A program made the translations under genes and the position numbers. Shown here in pieces: positions 43,361 through 52,797 of a DNA stretch of 52,797 bases. The notes beneath the pieces are model-generated. The model was not told where the DNA came from and did not search any database. It saw nothing but the letters and a program-made list of their open reading frames with translations. Position 1 is the first letter of the stretch. The number at the start of each line of letters is the position of its first letter. Origin of the DNA: an uncultured Clostridia bacterium (GTDB taxonomy: Bacteria; Bacillota; Clostridia; Oscillospirales; CAG-272); contig CALXUV010000012.1 of assembly GCA_944391815.1 (NCBI GenBank), forward strand, positions 1-52,797, given 5' to 3'.

Positions 43361-46174
43361 ATGGCATCATTTATTGATATAGTCGGAGCAAGAGAAAACA
43401 ATCTTAAAAACATAAATCTTCGGTTGCCGAGGGAGAAACTCATCGTGTTTACCGGACTTTCCGGTTCCGGAAAATCCTCGCTTGCCTTCGACACAATCTA
43501 TGCGGAAGGACACAGGCGTTTTGTCGAGTCGCTCTCATCTTATGCGAGAATGTTTCTCGGACAGCTTGACAAACCTGATGTTGATTCGATAGAAGGTCTT
43601 TCTCCGGCGATTTCGATAGATCAGAAAACGACATCCAAAAACCCGAGAAGTACGGTAGGAACGGTAACGGAAATATACGACTATTTAAGACTTCTGTACG
43701 CACGTGTAGGCGTGCCGCACTGTCCGGTCTGCGGAAAAGAAATCCGAAGACAGTCGACCGATCAGATACTGGAAAAAATACTTGCCCTGCCGGATGGAAC
43801 AAAGTTCACGGTGCTTGCACCGGTGGTGAAAAGTAAAAAGGGACAGCACGAAAAGGTTTTCGATCAGGCGAGAAAAAGCGGTTTTGCCCGTGTCAGAGTT
43901 GACGGAATACTGTACGATCTTTCGGAAAAGATAGAGCTTGAAAAGAACAGTAAGCATACTGTTGAGATTGTAGTCGACCGTCTTGTGATGAAAGAAGGTA
44001 TAAGAAGCCGCCTTTCCGATTCGGTTGAAACTGCGCTTTCCCACGCCGGCGGAAACGTGACCATTTCCGTTGTCGGAGGAAGCGACACCGAATTTTCTCA
44101 GAACTATGCCTGTGAAGAGCACAATGTAAGCTTCGGAGAGCTGGAGCCGAGAATGTTTTCCTTTAATAACCCGATAGGAGCCTGTCCGGTATGCCTGGGA
44201 CTCGGAGAAACATCGGTGATTTCTCCGTCAAAAATTATACCGGATATGAATCTCTCAATAAGACAGGGAGCGATAGCGGTCAACGGTTTCAAAAGTCTTG
44301 ACGAAAAAGCCTACTCCGGACCTCTTTTCGAGGCGGCGGGCAAAAAGTACGGCTTTGACTTTGATAAGCCGATAAAGGATTACAGCGAAAAAGCTTTGCA
44401 GGTTCTTCTGTACGGAAGCGGAGATGAAAAGTATAAGGTAACAAGAGAGTTTGAGGGAATAGTCAGACGTCAGGAGATAACCTTTGACGGAGTAGTCGGG
44501 ATGATAAATCAGCGCAAGGCAATGTGGAAGGAAGACTACTACGATGAGTTTTACGAGGAGTCACCCTGTACAGCGTGCGGCGGAAAAAGGCTGAAACCTG
44601 AAATACTGTCGGTAACCGTCGGAGGCAAGAGTATAGACGATTTCTGCCGGATGCCGGTAACAAAGTCGCTTGAATTTACCGAAAGCCTTGTTTTTGAGGG
44701 CTCGGAGCAGAAGATAGCGCAGGGAATACTTAAAGAGGTAAAAGCAAGACTTGGATTTCTGAAAAATGTAGGACTTGAATATCTTTCTCTGACGAGAAAA
44801 TCCGGAACGCTTTCGGGTGGTGAAGCGCAGAGAATCAGGCTTGCCACGCAGATAGGATCGTCTCTTACGGGAGTTATATATATACTTGATGAGCCGAGTA
44901 TCGGGCTTCACCAGAGGGACAACGGCAAGCTTATAGCGACGCTCAAAGCTCTGCGTGATCTCGGCAACACTCTGATAGTCGTGGAGCACGATGAGGAAAC
45001 GATGGAGGAATCGGACTATATAGTCGACATCGGACCGGGGGCGGGTATCCACGGCGGATATGTGGTTGCGGCAGGTACTCCGGAAGAAATAAAGAAAAAT
45101 CCCGATTCGGTAACCGGTGCGTTTCTTTCAGGAAGACGTAAGATTGCGGTGCCAAAGGAAAGAAGAAAAGGAAACGGAAAATTTCTGAAAATATCAGGCG
45201 CAAAGGAAAACAACCTTAAAAACATAGATGTCAGCTTCCCCCTCGGAGTTTTTACCTGCGTTACGGGTGTTTCAGGTTCGGGTAAATCGTCTCTTGTCAA
45301 CTCAATTCTTTACCGTGTGCTTGCAAAGAAGCTGAACGGAGCATACACCTATCCCGGGGCTTACCGCTCGCTTTCCGGAGAAGAAGAGCTTGATAAAGTA
45401 ATAGCAATAGATCAGAGCCCGATAGGACGAACACCGAGGTCAAATCCCGCAACCTATACCGGACTTTTCACCGATATAAGAGAACTTTTTGCCAAAACTC
45501 CGGACGCCCGTGTCAGGGGTTACAAAGCGGGCAGATTTTCTTTCAACATCAGCGGAGGAAGATGCGAGGCGTGCGAAGGTGACGGCGTAAAGAAAATCGA
45601 AATGCACTTTCTGCCGGACGTATATGTAAACTGCGATGTATGCAAAGGAAAAAGATACAATCACGATACACTTGAATGCAGATATAAAGGCAAAAACATA
45701 TCCGAAGTACTTGAAATGACGGTTGAGGAGGGCAGGGAATTTTTCTCGGAGCACCCGAGAATAAAGAGAAAGCTCGATACCCTTTTTGACGTCGGACTCG
45801 GATATATTAAGATAGGTCAGAGCTCGACCACCTTGTCCGGAGGAGAAGCGCAGAGGGTTAAGCTGGCAACTGAGCTTGCAAAGAGAGCTACGGGCAGAAC
45901 GGTTTATATTCTCGACGAGCCGACGACAGGACTTCATACCGCAGATGTGGAAAAACTGATAGAAGTACTTCAGCGTCTGGTCGATGCGCAGAATACGGTT
46001 ATAGTTATCGAACACAATCTCGAAATGATAAAAACAGCTGACTATATAATAGATATGGGACCGGAGGGAGGAGATGCCGGCGGAACGGTGGTTGCGTGCG
46101 GAACTCCTGAGGAGGTTGCAAAAAACAAGAAATCCTATACCGGTCAGTATCTGAAAAAAATACTCGGTAAATAA
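43361..46174 (+). CDS. uvrA: UvrA, excinuclease ABC subunit A
   Basis: Damage-recognition ATPase of nucleotide excision repair, dimeric with two ABC modules. In 937 residues it shows the first Walker [18 protein letters not shown] (about 30-46) and zinc-binding [17 protein letters not shown] and CTACGGKR segments. The first signature is [12 protein letters not shown], and the second Walker [17 protein letters not shown]. The C-terminal zinc finger CEACEGDG...CDVCKGKRY and the second signature [12 protein letters not shown] follow. The ATG follows AAGGAAAAGAAAA. It ends the plus-strand block and converges on the DUF1854 gene. Confidence 0.97.
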   Translation: MASFIDIVGARENNLKNINLRLPREKLIVFTGLSGSGKSSLAFDTIYAEGHRRFVESLSSYARMFLGQLDKPDVDSIEGLSPAISIDQKTTSKNPRSTVGTVTEIYDYLRLLYARVGVPHCPVCGKEIRRQSTDQILEKILALPDGTKFTVLAPVVKSKKGQHEKVFDQARKSGFARVRVDGILYDLSEKIELEKNSKHTVEIVVDRLVMKEGIRSRLSDSVETALSHAGGNVTISVVGGSDTEFSQNYACEEHNVSFGELEPRMFSFNNPIGACPVCLGLGETSVISPSKIIPDMNLSIRQGAIAVNGFKSLDEKAYSGPLFEAAGKKYGFDFDKPIKDYSEKALQVLLYGSGDEKYKVTREFEGIVRRQEITFDGVVGMINQRKAMWKEDYYDEFYEESPCTACGGKRLKPEILSVTVGGKSIDDFCRMPVTKSLEFTESLVFEGSEQKIAQGILKEVKARLGFLKNVGLEYLSLTRKSGTLSGGEAQRIRLATQIGSSLTGVIYILDEPSIGLHQRDNGKLIATLKALRDLGNTLIVVEHDEETMEESDYIVDIGPGAGIHGGYVVAAGTPEEIKKNPDSVTGAFLSGRRKIAVPKERRKGNGKFLKISGAKENNLKNIDVSFPLGVFTCVTGVSGSGKSSLVNSILYRVLAKKLNGAYTYPGAYRSLSGEEELDKVIAIDQSPIGRTPRSNPATYTGLFTDIRELFAKTPDARVRGYKAGRFSFNISGGRCEACEGDGVKKIEMHFLPDVYVNCDVCKGKRYNHDTLECRYKGKNISEVLEMTVEEGREFFSEHPRIKRKLDTLFDVGLGYIKIGQSSTTLSGGEAQRVKLATELAKRATGRTVYILDEPTTGLHTADVEKLIEVLQRLVDAQNTVIVIEHNLEMIKTADYIIDMGPEGGDAGGTVVACGTPEEVAKNKKSYTGQYLKKILGK

Positions 46175-46326
46175 AAGTCTGACGGCAGACTGTAAAAGCA
46201 GGTTGCCGTCTCGGCCGGTTATTGTTATTGATCACGGGTTTATCGGAAATCAGCTCACTGAAATAAATTTGAGATTATTTTAAAATTTTTAAACTTGATA
46301 GAATTTAGCTTAATATAAATAAAAAT

Positions 46327-46360
46327 AACCCGGATTCAGATATGATTCTGAATCCGGGTT
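46327..46360 (-). terminator. Terminator between uvrA and the DUF1854 gene
   Basis: AACCCGGATTCAGA (46327-46340) and its exact complement TCTGAATCCGGGTT (46347-46360) enclose a 6-base loop. T-rich sequence follows the stem on the minus strand (TTATTTTTATTTATAT), so it best fits the minus-strand operon. It could also slow transcription coming from uvrA. Confidence 0.8.
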
Positions 46361-46380
46361 GTATGTATTTACAGGGTTGA

Positions 46381-46881
46381 TCACAGATCAGGCATAAGCT
46401 GTTTTTTGCTGTGACAGTCGAGCTTTCTGTAATCAGTGATGACATAACGGTTATCGTCCGAGTCACGGATACGCACTCTGCCGTCAGAATAAACCTTTAT
46501 GTCGTGGTTTCTGTTCCTGATATCAAAGTATTTTATACCTCTGTCGGTATCTACGCACCAGTGAAGAGTGCCGTATTTTTCGGTAGTGGAAATGATTTTC
46601 GTTATGTGAGGAACAAGATAATAGTCGTTAAGACTGTACGCTATCACTTCGTACGATTCTTTCGAGATGTCTTTGAGATTACGGATTACAGCTATTTCCT
46701 TTCCGTCGGTGTCGAGGAGAGTTATGTATTCCGATGCCTTGCTGACCGGAAACAGTCTGCGGGGTTCCAGTTTTTCGAAAAACTGACCGTCTTTGGTTTT
46801 GAGGTTGACAAGGTTGTTTTCGTAAACCGTGATTTCGTCATCACCGGTTACGTATATACGCTTGCTTTCGCTATCGCTCAT
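46381..46881 (-). CDS. DUF1854 family protein
   Basis: A 166-residue protein recognised as DUF1854 from LEPRRLFPVSK (about 41-51), SYEVIAYSLNDYYLVPHITKI (about 76-95), HWCVDTDRGIKYFD and VRIRDSDDNRYVITDYRKLD. It has no signal peptide or membrane helix. DUF1854 genes in other bacteria sit next to ABC transporters, and I recall them as linked to cyanophycin metabolism in Proteobacteria. Here no cyanophycin genes are seen in the window. The start overlaps the stop of the upstream ABC gene by 4 bases (ATGA) with the strong site GAGGAGGAAAG inside that gene, so the two are made together. A partner or regulatory subunit role is inferred. Confidence 0.88.
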   Translation of the reverse strand: MSDSESKRIYVTGDDEITVYENNLVNLKTKDGQFFEKLEPRRLFPVSKASEYITLLDTDGKEIAVIRNLKDISKESYEVIAYSLNDYYLVPHITKIISTTEKYGTLHWCVDTDRGIKYFDIRNRNHDIKVYSDGRVRIRDSDDNRYVITDYRKLDCHSKKQLMPDL

Positions 46882-49193
46882 AATCTTTCCTCCTCTCTCA
46901 TTTTCTCGGCGTCCGCCGTCATTGACTGGATCTGTACCAGCTTGTAATACTTGCCTTTGAGTGCCATAAGCTCATCCGGAGAACCGTTTTCGATTATCTT
47001 ACCGTTGTCAACGACAATTATGCGGTTGGCACGGCGGAGAGTTGAAAGACGGTGAGCGATCATCAGCGTTGTCTTTCCGGCTATAAGTCTGTCGATAGCC
47101 TCCTGAATAAGGTGTTCGGTTTCCGAGTCGACGGCGGCTGTTGCTTCGTCGAAAATCAGGATGGAAGGTGATTTCAGAACCGCTCTTGCAATGGAAAGCC
47201 TCTGCTTTTCTCCTCCGGAAACTCCAACGCCTCTTTCGCCTAACATTGTGTCGTAAGCGTCAGGCTGGCGGGCGATAAATCCGTGAGCATTAGCAACGTC
47301 CGCCGCATGAATGACGTCCTCAACCGAGGCACCGGGGTTACTGTAAGCTATATTGTTGAAAATAGTATCACTGAACATCATAGGTTCCTGCTGAACGTAA
47401 CCAATTTGCGCACGGTAGCCGGACAGATCGAAGTTTTTGATGTTGTGACCGTCAACCAGTATTTCACCGGAGTAGCCGTCATAGAAGCGCATCAGAAGGT
47501 TAACAAGCGTCGATTTACCGGAACCTGTCGTACCGACGATACCGACAACTTCGCCGGGATTAATGGTAAGGGTTATGTCATCAAGCACCTTTTTGGTTCT
47601 GTCGAAGGAAAATCCGACGTGAAGGAATTCGATTTTACCGTCGAGTTTGTCGGGCATGACATGGGATTCAGCCTGAGTTTCGGGCTCCGCTTCAAGGATG
47701 TCGAGAATTTTTTCGGTAGAAGCAAGAGCACCCTGGAATGAGTCGGAGAGGTTTGCAAAGAAAGTAACGGGGTTATAGAACATTGCCGCATAAGAAATGA
47801 ACGAAACGACAAGTCCTGCGGAATATCCGCTTTCTCCTGCAATTACCTTGCTTCCGCCTATTGCCCAGATGATAAGTGAGCCGCATGTAACCATAAAGGA
47901 AATTATCTGCGGGAAAGCAGTAGCAAGTTTACCGATTTTCAGGTCCATCTGGAGCCAGTCGTCATTTTTTGTTTTGAATTTATCGGCGGAGCGTTCCTCA
48001 CCGGTAAATGATTTAACGACTTTAATACAGGGAATAGTGTCCGCAAGAGTTGCAAATACAGAGGACCAACGTCTCCAGATTCTGCGGTAATATGGTCTTA
48101 TTTTAAGCGAGAAAATTCTTGTTGCGATAACTATGAAGATAACGGGAATAAGTGAATAAAGCGTAAGCGAAGGATTGAGAGCCAGCATTATGAAGATAAT
48201 GCCGACCAGCTGAAACGCATGAACAACCGCTTCCTGAGTAATTCTTAAAACGAACTGCTGAAGAGTGGCAGAGTCACCGGCAATTCGGTTGATAACTGAA
48301 CCGGTCGAAGTTTTGTCATAAAACTTCATAGGCAGGTACTGAGCTTTCAGATAAATGTCTGTACGCAGAGCGGCAACAGCCTTGTCACCGACGGTACGCA
48401 TCAGATATGCTCTGATTATACCGATACCGTACTGGAATATATAAGTGGCAAGGAGCAGGGATATCATAGTAAGAAGCAGTTTTCCTGAATCGCTTCCCAG
48501 GTATTCGGCTATTTTATTGAGAACAGTAACATTCGAGGTTCCGTTTCCTCCGGGGAAAACAACGTCGACTATAAATCCGGTAATTGTCGGAGGAATCAGA
48601 GACATTGCGGTCGTAATCAGAGAAAGAATAATACAGACTATTATAAGCTTCATCTGAGGTTTGACGTACTTTGACAGCTGTTTGATTATCTTCATTTTCG
48701 AGCGGCACATAATGCACTCTGCACCCGGATGAAGGAGTGTGCGTCCGCATTTCGGACAGACACTGAGAGCACGTTCAAAGGTAACTGTCATTACGGCAAT
48801 TTCCTCATTTAACTCGGCGCCTTCGTTTATATGACTTATGAAAAGCGCAGCGGCGTCGCACAGAGCTGCGACGGCGTATGTATACCTGAAAAAGATTTCG
48901 CGTTTTCCGTTTGGCATAATAGCGGAAAGCGTGGCGTTACCGTACATTCTTTTTGACTGGACTTCTTTCATGTCGCTGTACGGAATCGTTTTTGCTTCAC
49001 CGACTGAAACGTCGAAAGTCGTAACGTCAGTTTCTGTGAAGATAAGTGCCGTTTCGGAATATTTGCCTTTCAAAGACAGGTCGCCGACTATAACAAAAAG
49101 AATGTGCTGACCGTTTTCGGTCATTTTTTCGATAATCGGTTCGGCAGCTTTCGGCAAAGGTTTGTTTTTAAGAATGAACTGATTTGTGTCCAT
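46878..49193 (-). CDS. ABC exporter with N-terminal soluble domain and zinc ribbon (DUF1854-associated)
   Basis: A 771-residue half-transporter of the exporter type. Before the membrane part is an unusual N-terminal region: residues 1-135 form a beta-rich domain (ILFVIVGDLSLKGKYSETALIF, IPYSDMKEVQS, ATLSAIMPNGK), which may be PH-like. It is followed by a zinc ribbon of Cys146, 149, 160 and 163 (CPKC...CIMC). Six membrane helices span about 173-480. The ATPase shows Walker A GTTGSGKST (554-562), signature VSGGEKQR (658-665), Walker B ILIFDEA (678-684) and His714. The ATG follows AAGGTGACGAA. Coupled to DUF1854 by overlap. Substrate unknown. Confidence 0.9.
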   Translation of the reverse strand: MDTNQFILKNKPLPKAAEPIIEKMTENGQHILFVIVGDLSLKGKYSETALIFTETDVTTFDVSVGEAKTIPYSDMKEVQSKRMYGNATLSAIMPNGKREIFFRYTYAVAALCDAAALFISHINEGAELNEEIAVMTVTFERALSVCPKCGRTLLHPGAECIMCRSKMKIIKQLSKYVKPQMKLIIVCIILSLITTAMSLIPPTITGFIVDVVFPGGNGTSNVTVLNKIAEYLGSDSGKLLLTMISLLLATYIFQYGIGIIRAYLMRTVGDKAVAALRTDIYLKAQYLPMKFYDKTSTGSVINRIAGDSATLQQFVLRITQEAVVHAFQLVGIIFIMLALNPSLTLYSLIPVIFIVIATRIFSLKIRPYYRRIWRRWSSVFATLADTIPCIKVVKSFTGEERSADKFKTKNDDWLQMDLKIGKLATAFPQIISFMVTCGSLIIWAIGGSKVIAGESGYSAGLVVSFISYAAMFYNPVTFFANLSDSFQGALASTEKILDILEAEPETQAESHVMPDKLDGKIEFLHVGFSFDRTKKVLDDITLTINPGEVVGIVGTTGSGKSTLVNLLMRFYDGYSGEILVDGHNIKNFDLSGYRAQIGYVQQEPMMFSDTIFNNIAYSNPGASVEDVIHAADVANAHGFIARQPDAYDTMLGERGVGVSGGEKQRLSIARAVLKSPSILIFDEATAAVDSETEHLIQEAIDRLIAGKTTLMIAHRLSTLRRANRIIVVDNGKIIENGSPDELMALKGKYYKLVQIQSMTADAEKMREEERL

Positions 49194-49285
49194 TTCGTCA
49201 CCTTACCTTTCCTTTTATCTGCAGAAGGTTACAAGCGCAGAATTTTATTAAACCGTTAACAGAATGTTTCTTTAAGGTTTACATA

Positions 49286-49314
49286 ATAATACCATAATAT
49301 AAACTAAAAAGCAA
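49286..49314 (-). promoter_or_regulatory. Promoter of the ABC-DUF1854 operon
   Basis: On the minus strand, TTGCTT (49309-49314) and TATTAT (49286-49291) are 17 bases apart, about 95 bases before the ABC transporter start. The -35 box is imperfect. Confidence 0.6.
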
Positions 49315-49391
49315 TACAAAAACAAAAAAAGGTGATTTTTGTGATTTTGCACAATTTGCACTAAATATCAGGAGTGTTTTTTACAATTATA

Positions 49392-52259
49392 TCAATTATT
49401 CATGGTAACCGAATAAGTATTACCGACGTTACCGGATACTTTGAACACAAGTGTTGCCGTTCCGTCGGCACCGAAGGAAATGTCGGCGCCGCAGTTATTT
49501 TCAGAAACAGAGGTAAGGTTTCTGCCGGAAACAGTTACCTGTATTTCGCTGAGGTTGTGAGTAGGGTCGCTAACTGAAACTGTCAGCTTTCCGTCGTTCT
49601 CCGTGAGCATAATTGCACACGGAGCGGATACGGATATTCCGTCGACCGCTGCCTTGTCGTAAAAAGCATATCCGGTTACTCCCAAGGTTTTTTCACGTAC
49701 TGCGTGAACTGAGTCGGTCTGCGCTATTATTTCGATATCCGGATTTGAGGCGTAAGCGGAAGTTTGTTCGGGTGTTGACTCAGGCAGGTAAACGTAAAGG
49801 TATTTGGCAGAAGACGGGTTTTTCCCGTGACTCAGATAAATTGAAAGGAAAGAGTTGGTGTTGGTTGCTTTTGAATAAGTTATCTCAGCCGATTCCGGGA
49901 AGAAGTATCCGCCCATTCCCGAAAAATGCGCTGTGACAGCAGAAACCCTGATTTCATTTCCGTCCGGTTCAGCGGCGGTGCCATTGACCAGAAATGAGTC
50001 GTTTTGCTTCCAGAGACGGTTTTCAACTATTGTTCTGACATCTGTGCCTGATGAATCCGAAATACCGGATCCGACGGCAACGATCTCATTATCAAAAAGG
50101 AAATAGGACTTTCTGGCTTTGATATCAGTGTCAAATGAACCGTTATCCGGCATATATCCGAGCTCAAAGACCGAAACACCGTAGCTTCCCGCTTCGACAC
50201 CTCCGGAAAAAGCAGAGGAGTTGAGGAGCGGCTTTGACATGTTCTGAACTTTGCGTACAGTGGAATTTACCGTTGTTCCGGGCATACGGTAAGGGTCGGC
50301 GTGATTAAAGAACTGATAGTTGTAGTCATAACCGTCAGTATAGATGTAAATCATCCCGTCTCCGTGATACCATGCATCCATATTTTCGTTGTTGATCGCT
50401 TCATATTTGTATATACGGGTGGAGCTCAGAGAAATACATACGCCGTATTTTGGTCCGTGCTGAACGACTCTGTCCATGTTTCCGAGAACTTTTGTAACAA
50501 AATAGCCGGTTGCGGGTGCGATGGAATCATCCGAATAAAGTCCGACGCAGAAATCGACCAGAGGTAGCGGAACCATATTTGCGTAATTCTGACCGGTGGA
50601 AATCATATAGTGTCTGATCAGCGGCAGAAGCCGGTCTTTTACCTCCTGAGGTGCATACGCCTGCATTTTTATCATCGAAGTGACGGCGGTGTTATGAGCG
50701 GAACGTTCGCTTGTGTTTCTGTCAACCTCACGGCCCCTCATTGCAGCCATGAAGTTTCCGTCGTAAATACTGGGACGGAAATTTACAAAAATCCAGGTGT
50801 ACTGGTTTGAAACGTTTTCTTCTCTCATTTCAAACCGGCTTCCGCTGAGAAAATACATTATGTTCGTCAGCTCGTTTATCATAGACAGACCGTAGCCGCC
50901 TGTGTAAGCAAGCTTGTCGTGCTGTACAAAGGAGCCGTCGGTGTAGAACCCGTCACCTTTGCTGACATAGTCGAATACATCGTTCAAGTAGTGCGTTGAA
51001 ATAAGTATACGTTCGGCGTCACGCTGAATAAAAGCGGAAGCAAGGATGCATTTTGTAATCCAGATTTTGTTGCAGGCGGTCATGCTGGGATACTTGTTGA
51101 GGTAGTCAAAAGGACTGAGATATTTTGCACAGAGCTCTTTACCTAAGTCCGGCTCGAGTATAATCAGAATATCGGTAAGACTCAGCGGTATTCCTATATC
51201 CCAGTGCCACCAGTTTCCGTATGTGCCTTTTTCTTCAACACACGGACCGTAGTAGTTGATGTAAGCATATTCAAGTCCGGATTTTATATCGCTGAGAAGC
51301 TCGGAATTTTTGTAATATTCGCTGCCGCTTGTTGCGTAACCCTTTGCCATGCTCAGAATATAGGAGTAAAGAGTCTGGATTTTTGCCTCGTCTCCCTTGT
51401 TACCGAACCTGATATCAAGCCCGAACAGACTTCCGGGATTTCCGCCGTTATAGCTTGCTTTGAACATATCCCATTTGCTTTTGCAGTCGGACGAAATGTA
51501 GCTTACCTTTTGCGAATATATTTCGCTTCCGGATCCGTCGGGATATCCGATTATAAGCTCCCGGTATTTTGCCAGAACTCCCGAATAAAGCTCTTCCGAG
51601 TCGAGAGGCAGTGGAGAAATAACTTCAAACGAACGTTTGGAAACGGAAATATCGGAAATGTACAGTACGTTTGAGGCATTGGGGGTAAGCTCCCAGCCGC
51701 TGCAATCGAAGTTTACCGAAGAAATTCTGGATAATGTGGGGGAATAATTTCCGGATAGTGTTTCAAGATCAAAGACAAAATCTTTCCGTCCGGTAAAATC
51801 GATATTGATTACCATCCTGAAATAGGGAGCCATTCCGGCGCCTTCGGGTCTGAGTGAATCCGGATTGTTGAGCCGTATCTGAACCGGAGTATCAGTTTTT
51901 CTTTCGGAATAAACAGAAAATTTTATTGTGGTGTGTTCGCTCAGGTTTATTTCATCCGGAAGTTTTATCTGATAGCCTTTATTTGCGACCCATTTAAGCG
52001 AAAACTGTCCGTCCGGAGAGTCGGTGCAGAACTGTTCAAGAGAGGGATTGATGTTTTTGAATGAATCTGACCGGAAGTCAGTGATTTTCATTATTTCCGA
52101 CTCTTTTTCCTTTAACTCGAGATAATACATATTTTCCTCCGTATTTCCATTATTGTTTTCATCGTTTTGGTCATCTTTGTTGTTTTTGCAGGAAGTAAAA
52201 GCGGGTATAACCGCCGCAACTGCCATTATCACAGCCAAAATCCTGAATTTGAGTTTCAA
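49392..52259 (-). CDS. Polysaccharide lyase family 8 lipoprotein (hyaluronate/chondroitin/xanthan lyase type)
   Basis: A 955-residue surface lipoprotein. The signal peptide ends at lipid-attached Cys24 (FTSC), followed by an Asp/Asn-rich linker. The lyase has the PL8 signature NWWHWDIGIP near 349, then Asn397 (TACN), His447 (DGSFVQH) and Tyr456 (YTGGYG). Spacings of 50 and 9 match Asn349, His399 and Tyr408 of pneumococcal hyaluronate lyase. An Arg-rich MRGREVDRNTS follows near 508. Residues about 60-210 look like a carbohydrate-binding module. The enzyme degrades uronic acid-containing glycans by beta-elimination. I prefer a TTG start at 52259, which gives seven bases from GGAG; the ATG at 52265 has only one base. 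Confidence 0.9.
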   Translation of the reverse strand: MKLKFRILAVIMAVAAVIPAFTSCKNNKDDQNDENNNGNTEENMYYLELKEKESEIMKITDFRSDSFKNINPSLEQFCTDSPDGQFSLKWVANKGYQIKLPDEINLSEHTTIKFSVYSERKTDTPVQIRLNNPDSLRPEGAGMAPYFRMVINIDFTGRKDFVFDLETLSGNYSPTLSRISSVNFDCSGWELTPNASNVLYISDISVSKRSFEVISPLPLDSEELYSGVLAKYRELIIGYPDGSGSEIYSQKVSYISSDCKSKWDMFKASYNGGNPGSLFGLDIRFGNKGDEAKIQTLYSYILSMAKGYATSGSEYYKNSELLSDIKSGLEYAYINYYGPCVEEKGTYGNWWHWDIGIPLSLTDILIILEPDLGKELCAKYLSPFDYLNKYPSMTACNKIWITKCILASAFIQRDAERILISTHYLNDVFDYVSKGDGFYTDGSFVQHDKLAYTGGYGLSMINELTNIMYFLSGSRFEMREENVSNQYTWIFVNFRPSIYDGNFMAAMRGREVDRNTSERSAHNTAVTSMIKMQAYAPQEVKDRLLPLIRHYMISTGQNYANMVPLPLVDFCVGLYSDDSIAPATGYFVTKVLGNMDRVVQHGPKYGVCISLSSTRIYKYEAINNENMDAWYHGDGMIYIYTDGYDYNYQFFNHADPYRMPGTTVNSTVRKVQNMSKPLLNSSAFSGGVEAGSYGVSVFELGYMPDNGSFDTDIKARKSYFLFDNEIVAVGSGISDSSGTDVRTIVENRLWKQNDSFLVNGTAAEPDGNEIRVSAVTAHFSGMGGYFFPESAEITYSKATNTNSFLSIYLSHGKNPSSAKYLYVYLPESTPEQTSAYASNPDIEIIAQTDSVHAVREKTLGVTGYAFYDKAAVDGISVSAPCAIMLTENDGKLTVSVSDPTHNLSEIQVTVSGRNLTSVSENNCGADISFGADGTATLVFKVSGNVGNTYSVTMNN

Positions 52260-52265
52260 TATCAT

Positions 52266-52518
52266 TCTCCTTTCAGTAATACGGTCTTTAAGCTGATTTT
52301 AACAGAAAAGAGAATGAAAGTCAACGAAATGAAAAATATTTGAATCCAGTGAGCGATTTTCATTGATTTTAACAAATATCCTGAAATATTTTGTGCAAAA
52401 ACGAAAACTTGAATTGCTCTGTTTCAGTTCTTACAGCCGGTGTTCTGTTTCATTTTAACCGTTAAGGCTTGTTTTGAAAAAAACATTTTTGCAACAGTAG
52501 ATTTTTTTAAATAACCTC
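52266..52518. other. AT-rich gap between the lyase gene and tRNA-Leu
   Basis: No gene is supported here. The stretch is AT-rich and includes the likely promoter region of the lyase gene on the minus strand, although no clear boxes were identified. Confidence 0.4.
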
Positions 52519-52547
52519 TTGACAAACTGAGTAAATTGTGATATAAT
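52519..52547 (+). promoter_or_regulatory. Promoter of tRNA-Leu
   Basis: Perfect TTGACA (52519-52524) and TATAAT (52542-52547) are separated by 17 bases. The first tRNA base lies 13 bases after the -10 box. Confidence 0.92.
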
Positions 52548-52559
52548 GGCGAAGTCAAC

Positions 52560-52644
52560 GCGAGAGTGGCGGAACTGGCAGACGCGCACGTTTGAGGGGC
52601 GTGTGGTTTACACCGTACGGGTTCAAGTCCCGTTTCTCGCACCA
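52560..52644 (+). tRNA. tRNA-Leu (anticodon GAG), CCA encoded
   Basis: The acceptor arms GCGAGAG and TTCTCGC pair at seven positions (one G-U). The anticodon stem CACGT/GCGTG holds the loop TTGAGGG, with GAG as anticodon for Leu codons CUC and CUU. A long variable arm and T-loop TTCAAGT complete a class II tRNA; the 3' CCA is in the gene. It is a single-gene unit. A minus-strand reading frame over it (52424-52645) is a well-known artefact of tRNA genes. Confidence 0.95.
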
Positions 52645-52674
52645 TATGAGGACAACAAAGAAGATATTGGCCGA

Positions 52675-52701
52675 GAAAACCCCGATTTTATCGGGGTTTT
52701 C
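52675..52701 (+). terminator. tRNA-Leu terminator
   Basis: GAAAACCCCGAT and its complement ATCGGGGTTTTC enclose TTT, and the 3' arm runs into a T-rich region. It lies 30 bases after the tRNA. Confidence 0.9.
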
Positions 52702-52797
52702 GCTTTTCTAAAAGCGTTTTTCGCAAGTACAAATCCATAGATGTATAATAGATAAATTCCCTTTGCGAGGGGATTTGAACTCTCACATAACAGAAAA

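Noticed and set aside
52424-52645. Minus-strand open frame over the tRNA gene, beginning MVRETGLEPVR
   Set aside because: This is the classic false protein read from the antisense strand of a tRNA gene.

Overview
The window looks like chromosomal DNA of a low-to-moderate GC, spore-forming-type Firmicute of class Clostridia, probably an Oscillospiraceae/Ruminococcus-like gut bacterium. The evidence is spoVG, an ECF transporter module, DUF951, RicT and a Bacillus-like holB-ricT-trmN6-rsmI gene order, sigma-A promoters of TTGACA-17-TATAAT type, an L-box riboswitch, and Clostridia-style proteins of unknown function. The lineage is an inference from gene content; no 16S rRNA gene is present. No transposase, integrase, phage gene or CRISPR array was found.

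Layout. 0.4-3.8 kb: queA, facing away from a lysine-riboswitch-controlled dapA-dapB pair for lysine/diaminopimelate synthesis. 4.0-9.8 kb (minus): holB, ricT, a 2[4Fe-4S] ferredoxin, trmN6, a DUF951 gene and rsmI, a scattered version of the Bacillus holB-yaaT-yabB-yabC cluster. 10.0-14.3 kb (minus): a bifunctional class A penicillin-binding protein and murC, both for peptidoglycan. 14.5-20.3 kb: single genes on alternating strands (spoVG, a MATE exporter, a SpoIIQ-like M23 peptidase, a cytidylate-kinase-like protein, pheA).

20.7-29.2 kb (plus): a 54-residue membrane protein leads into ruvC-ruvA-ruvB (Holliday junction resolution), an RlmI-like methyltransferase, ecfA1-ecfA2-ecfT, truA and a CvpA-family gene. 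29.4-31.7 kb (minus): a PepD-type dipeptidase and rnhA. 31.9-46.2 kb (plus): a membrane protein, a lipoprotein, alr, an Lhr-like helicase, an acyl-ACP thioesterase, a winged-helix regulator, a duplicated-CCCH protein (DUF6062-like), an OGG1-like glycosylase, pgi, uvrB and uvrA. 46.4-52.3 kb (minus): a DUF1854 protein translationally coupled to an unusual ABC exporter, then a family 8 polysaccharide lyase lipoprotein. The window ends with tRNA-Leu(GAG), which has its own promoter and terminator.

Most genes are housekeeping: DNA repair and recombination, tRNA/rRNA modification, and cell-wall and lysine synthesis. The least ordinary features are (1) at least five unrelated intergenic tandem-repeat arrays within 53 kb, one built from copies of the 3' end of rnhA; (2) the ABC exporter with an N-terminal soluble domain and zinc ribbon coupled to a DUF1854 protein; (3) a protein with two copies of a CxxC...CxxH module next to an 8-oxoguanine glycosylase; and (4) a ferredoxin gene beside the Fe-S protein RicT. 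I do not see a clear multi-gene defence or mobile system.
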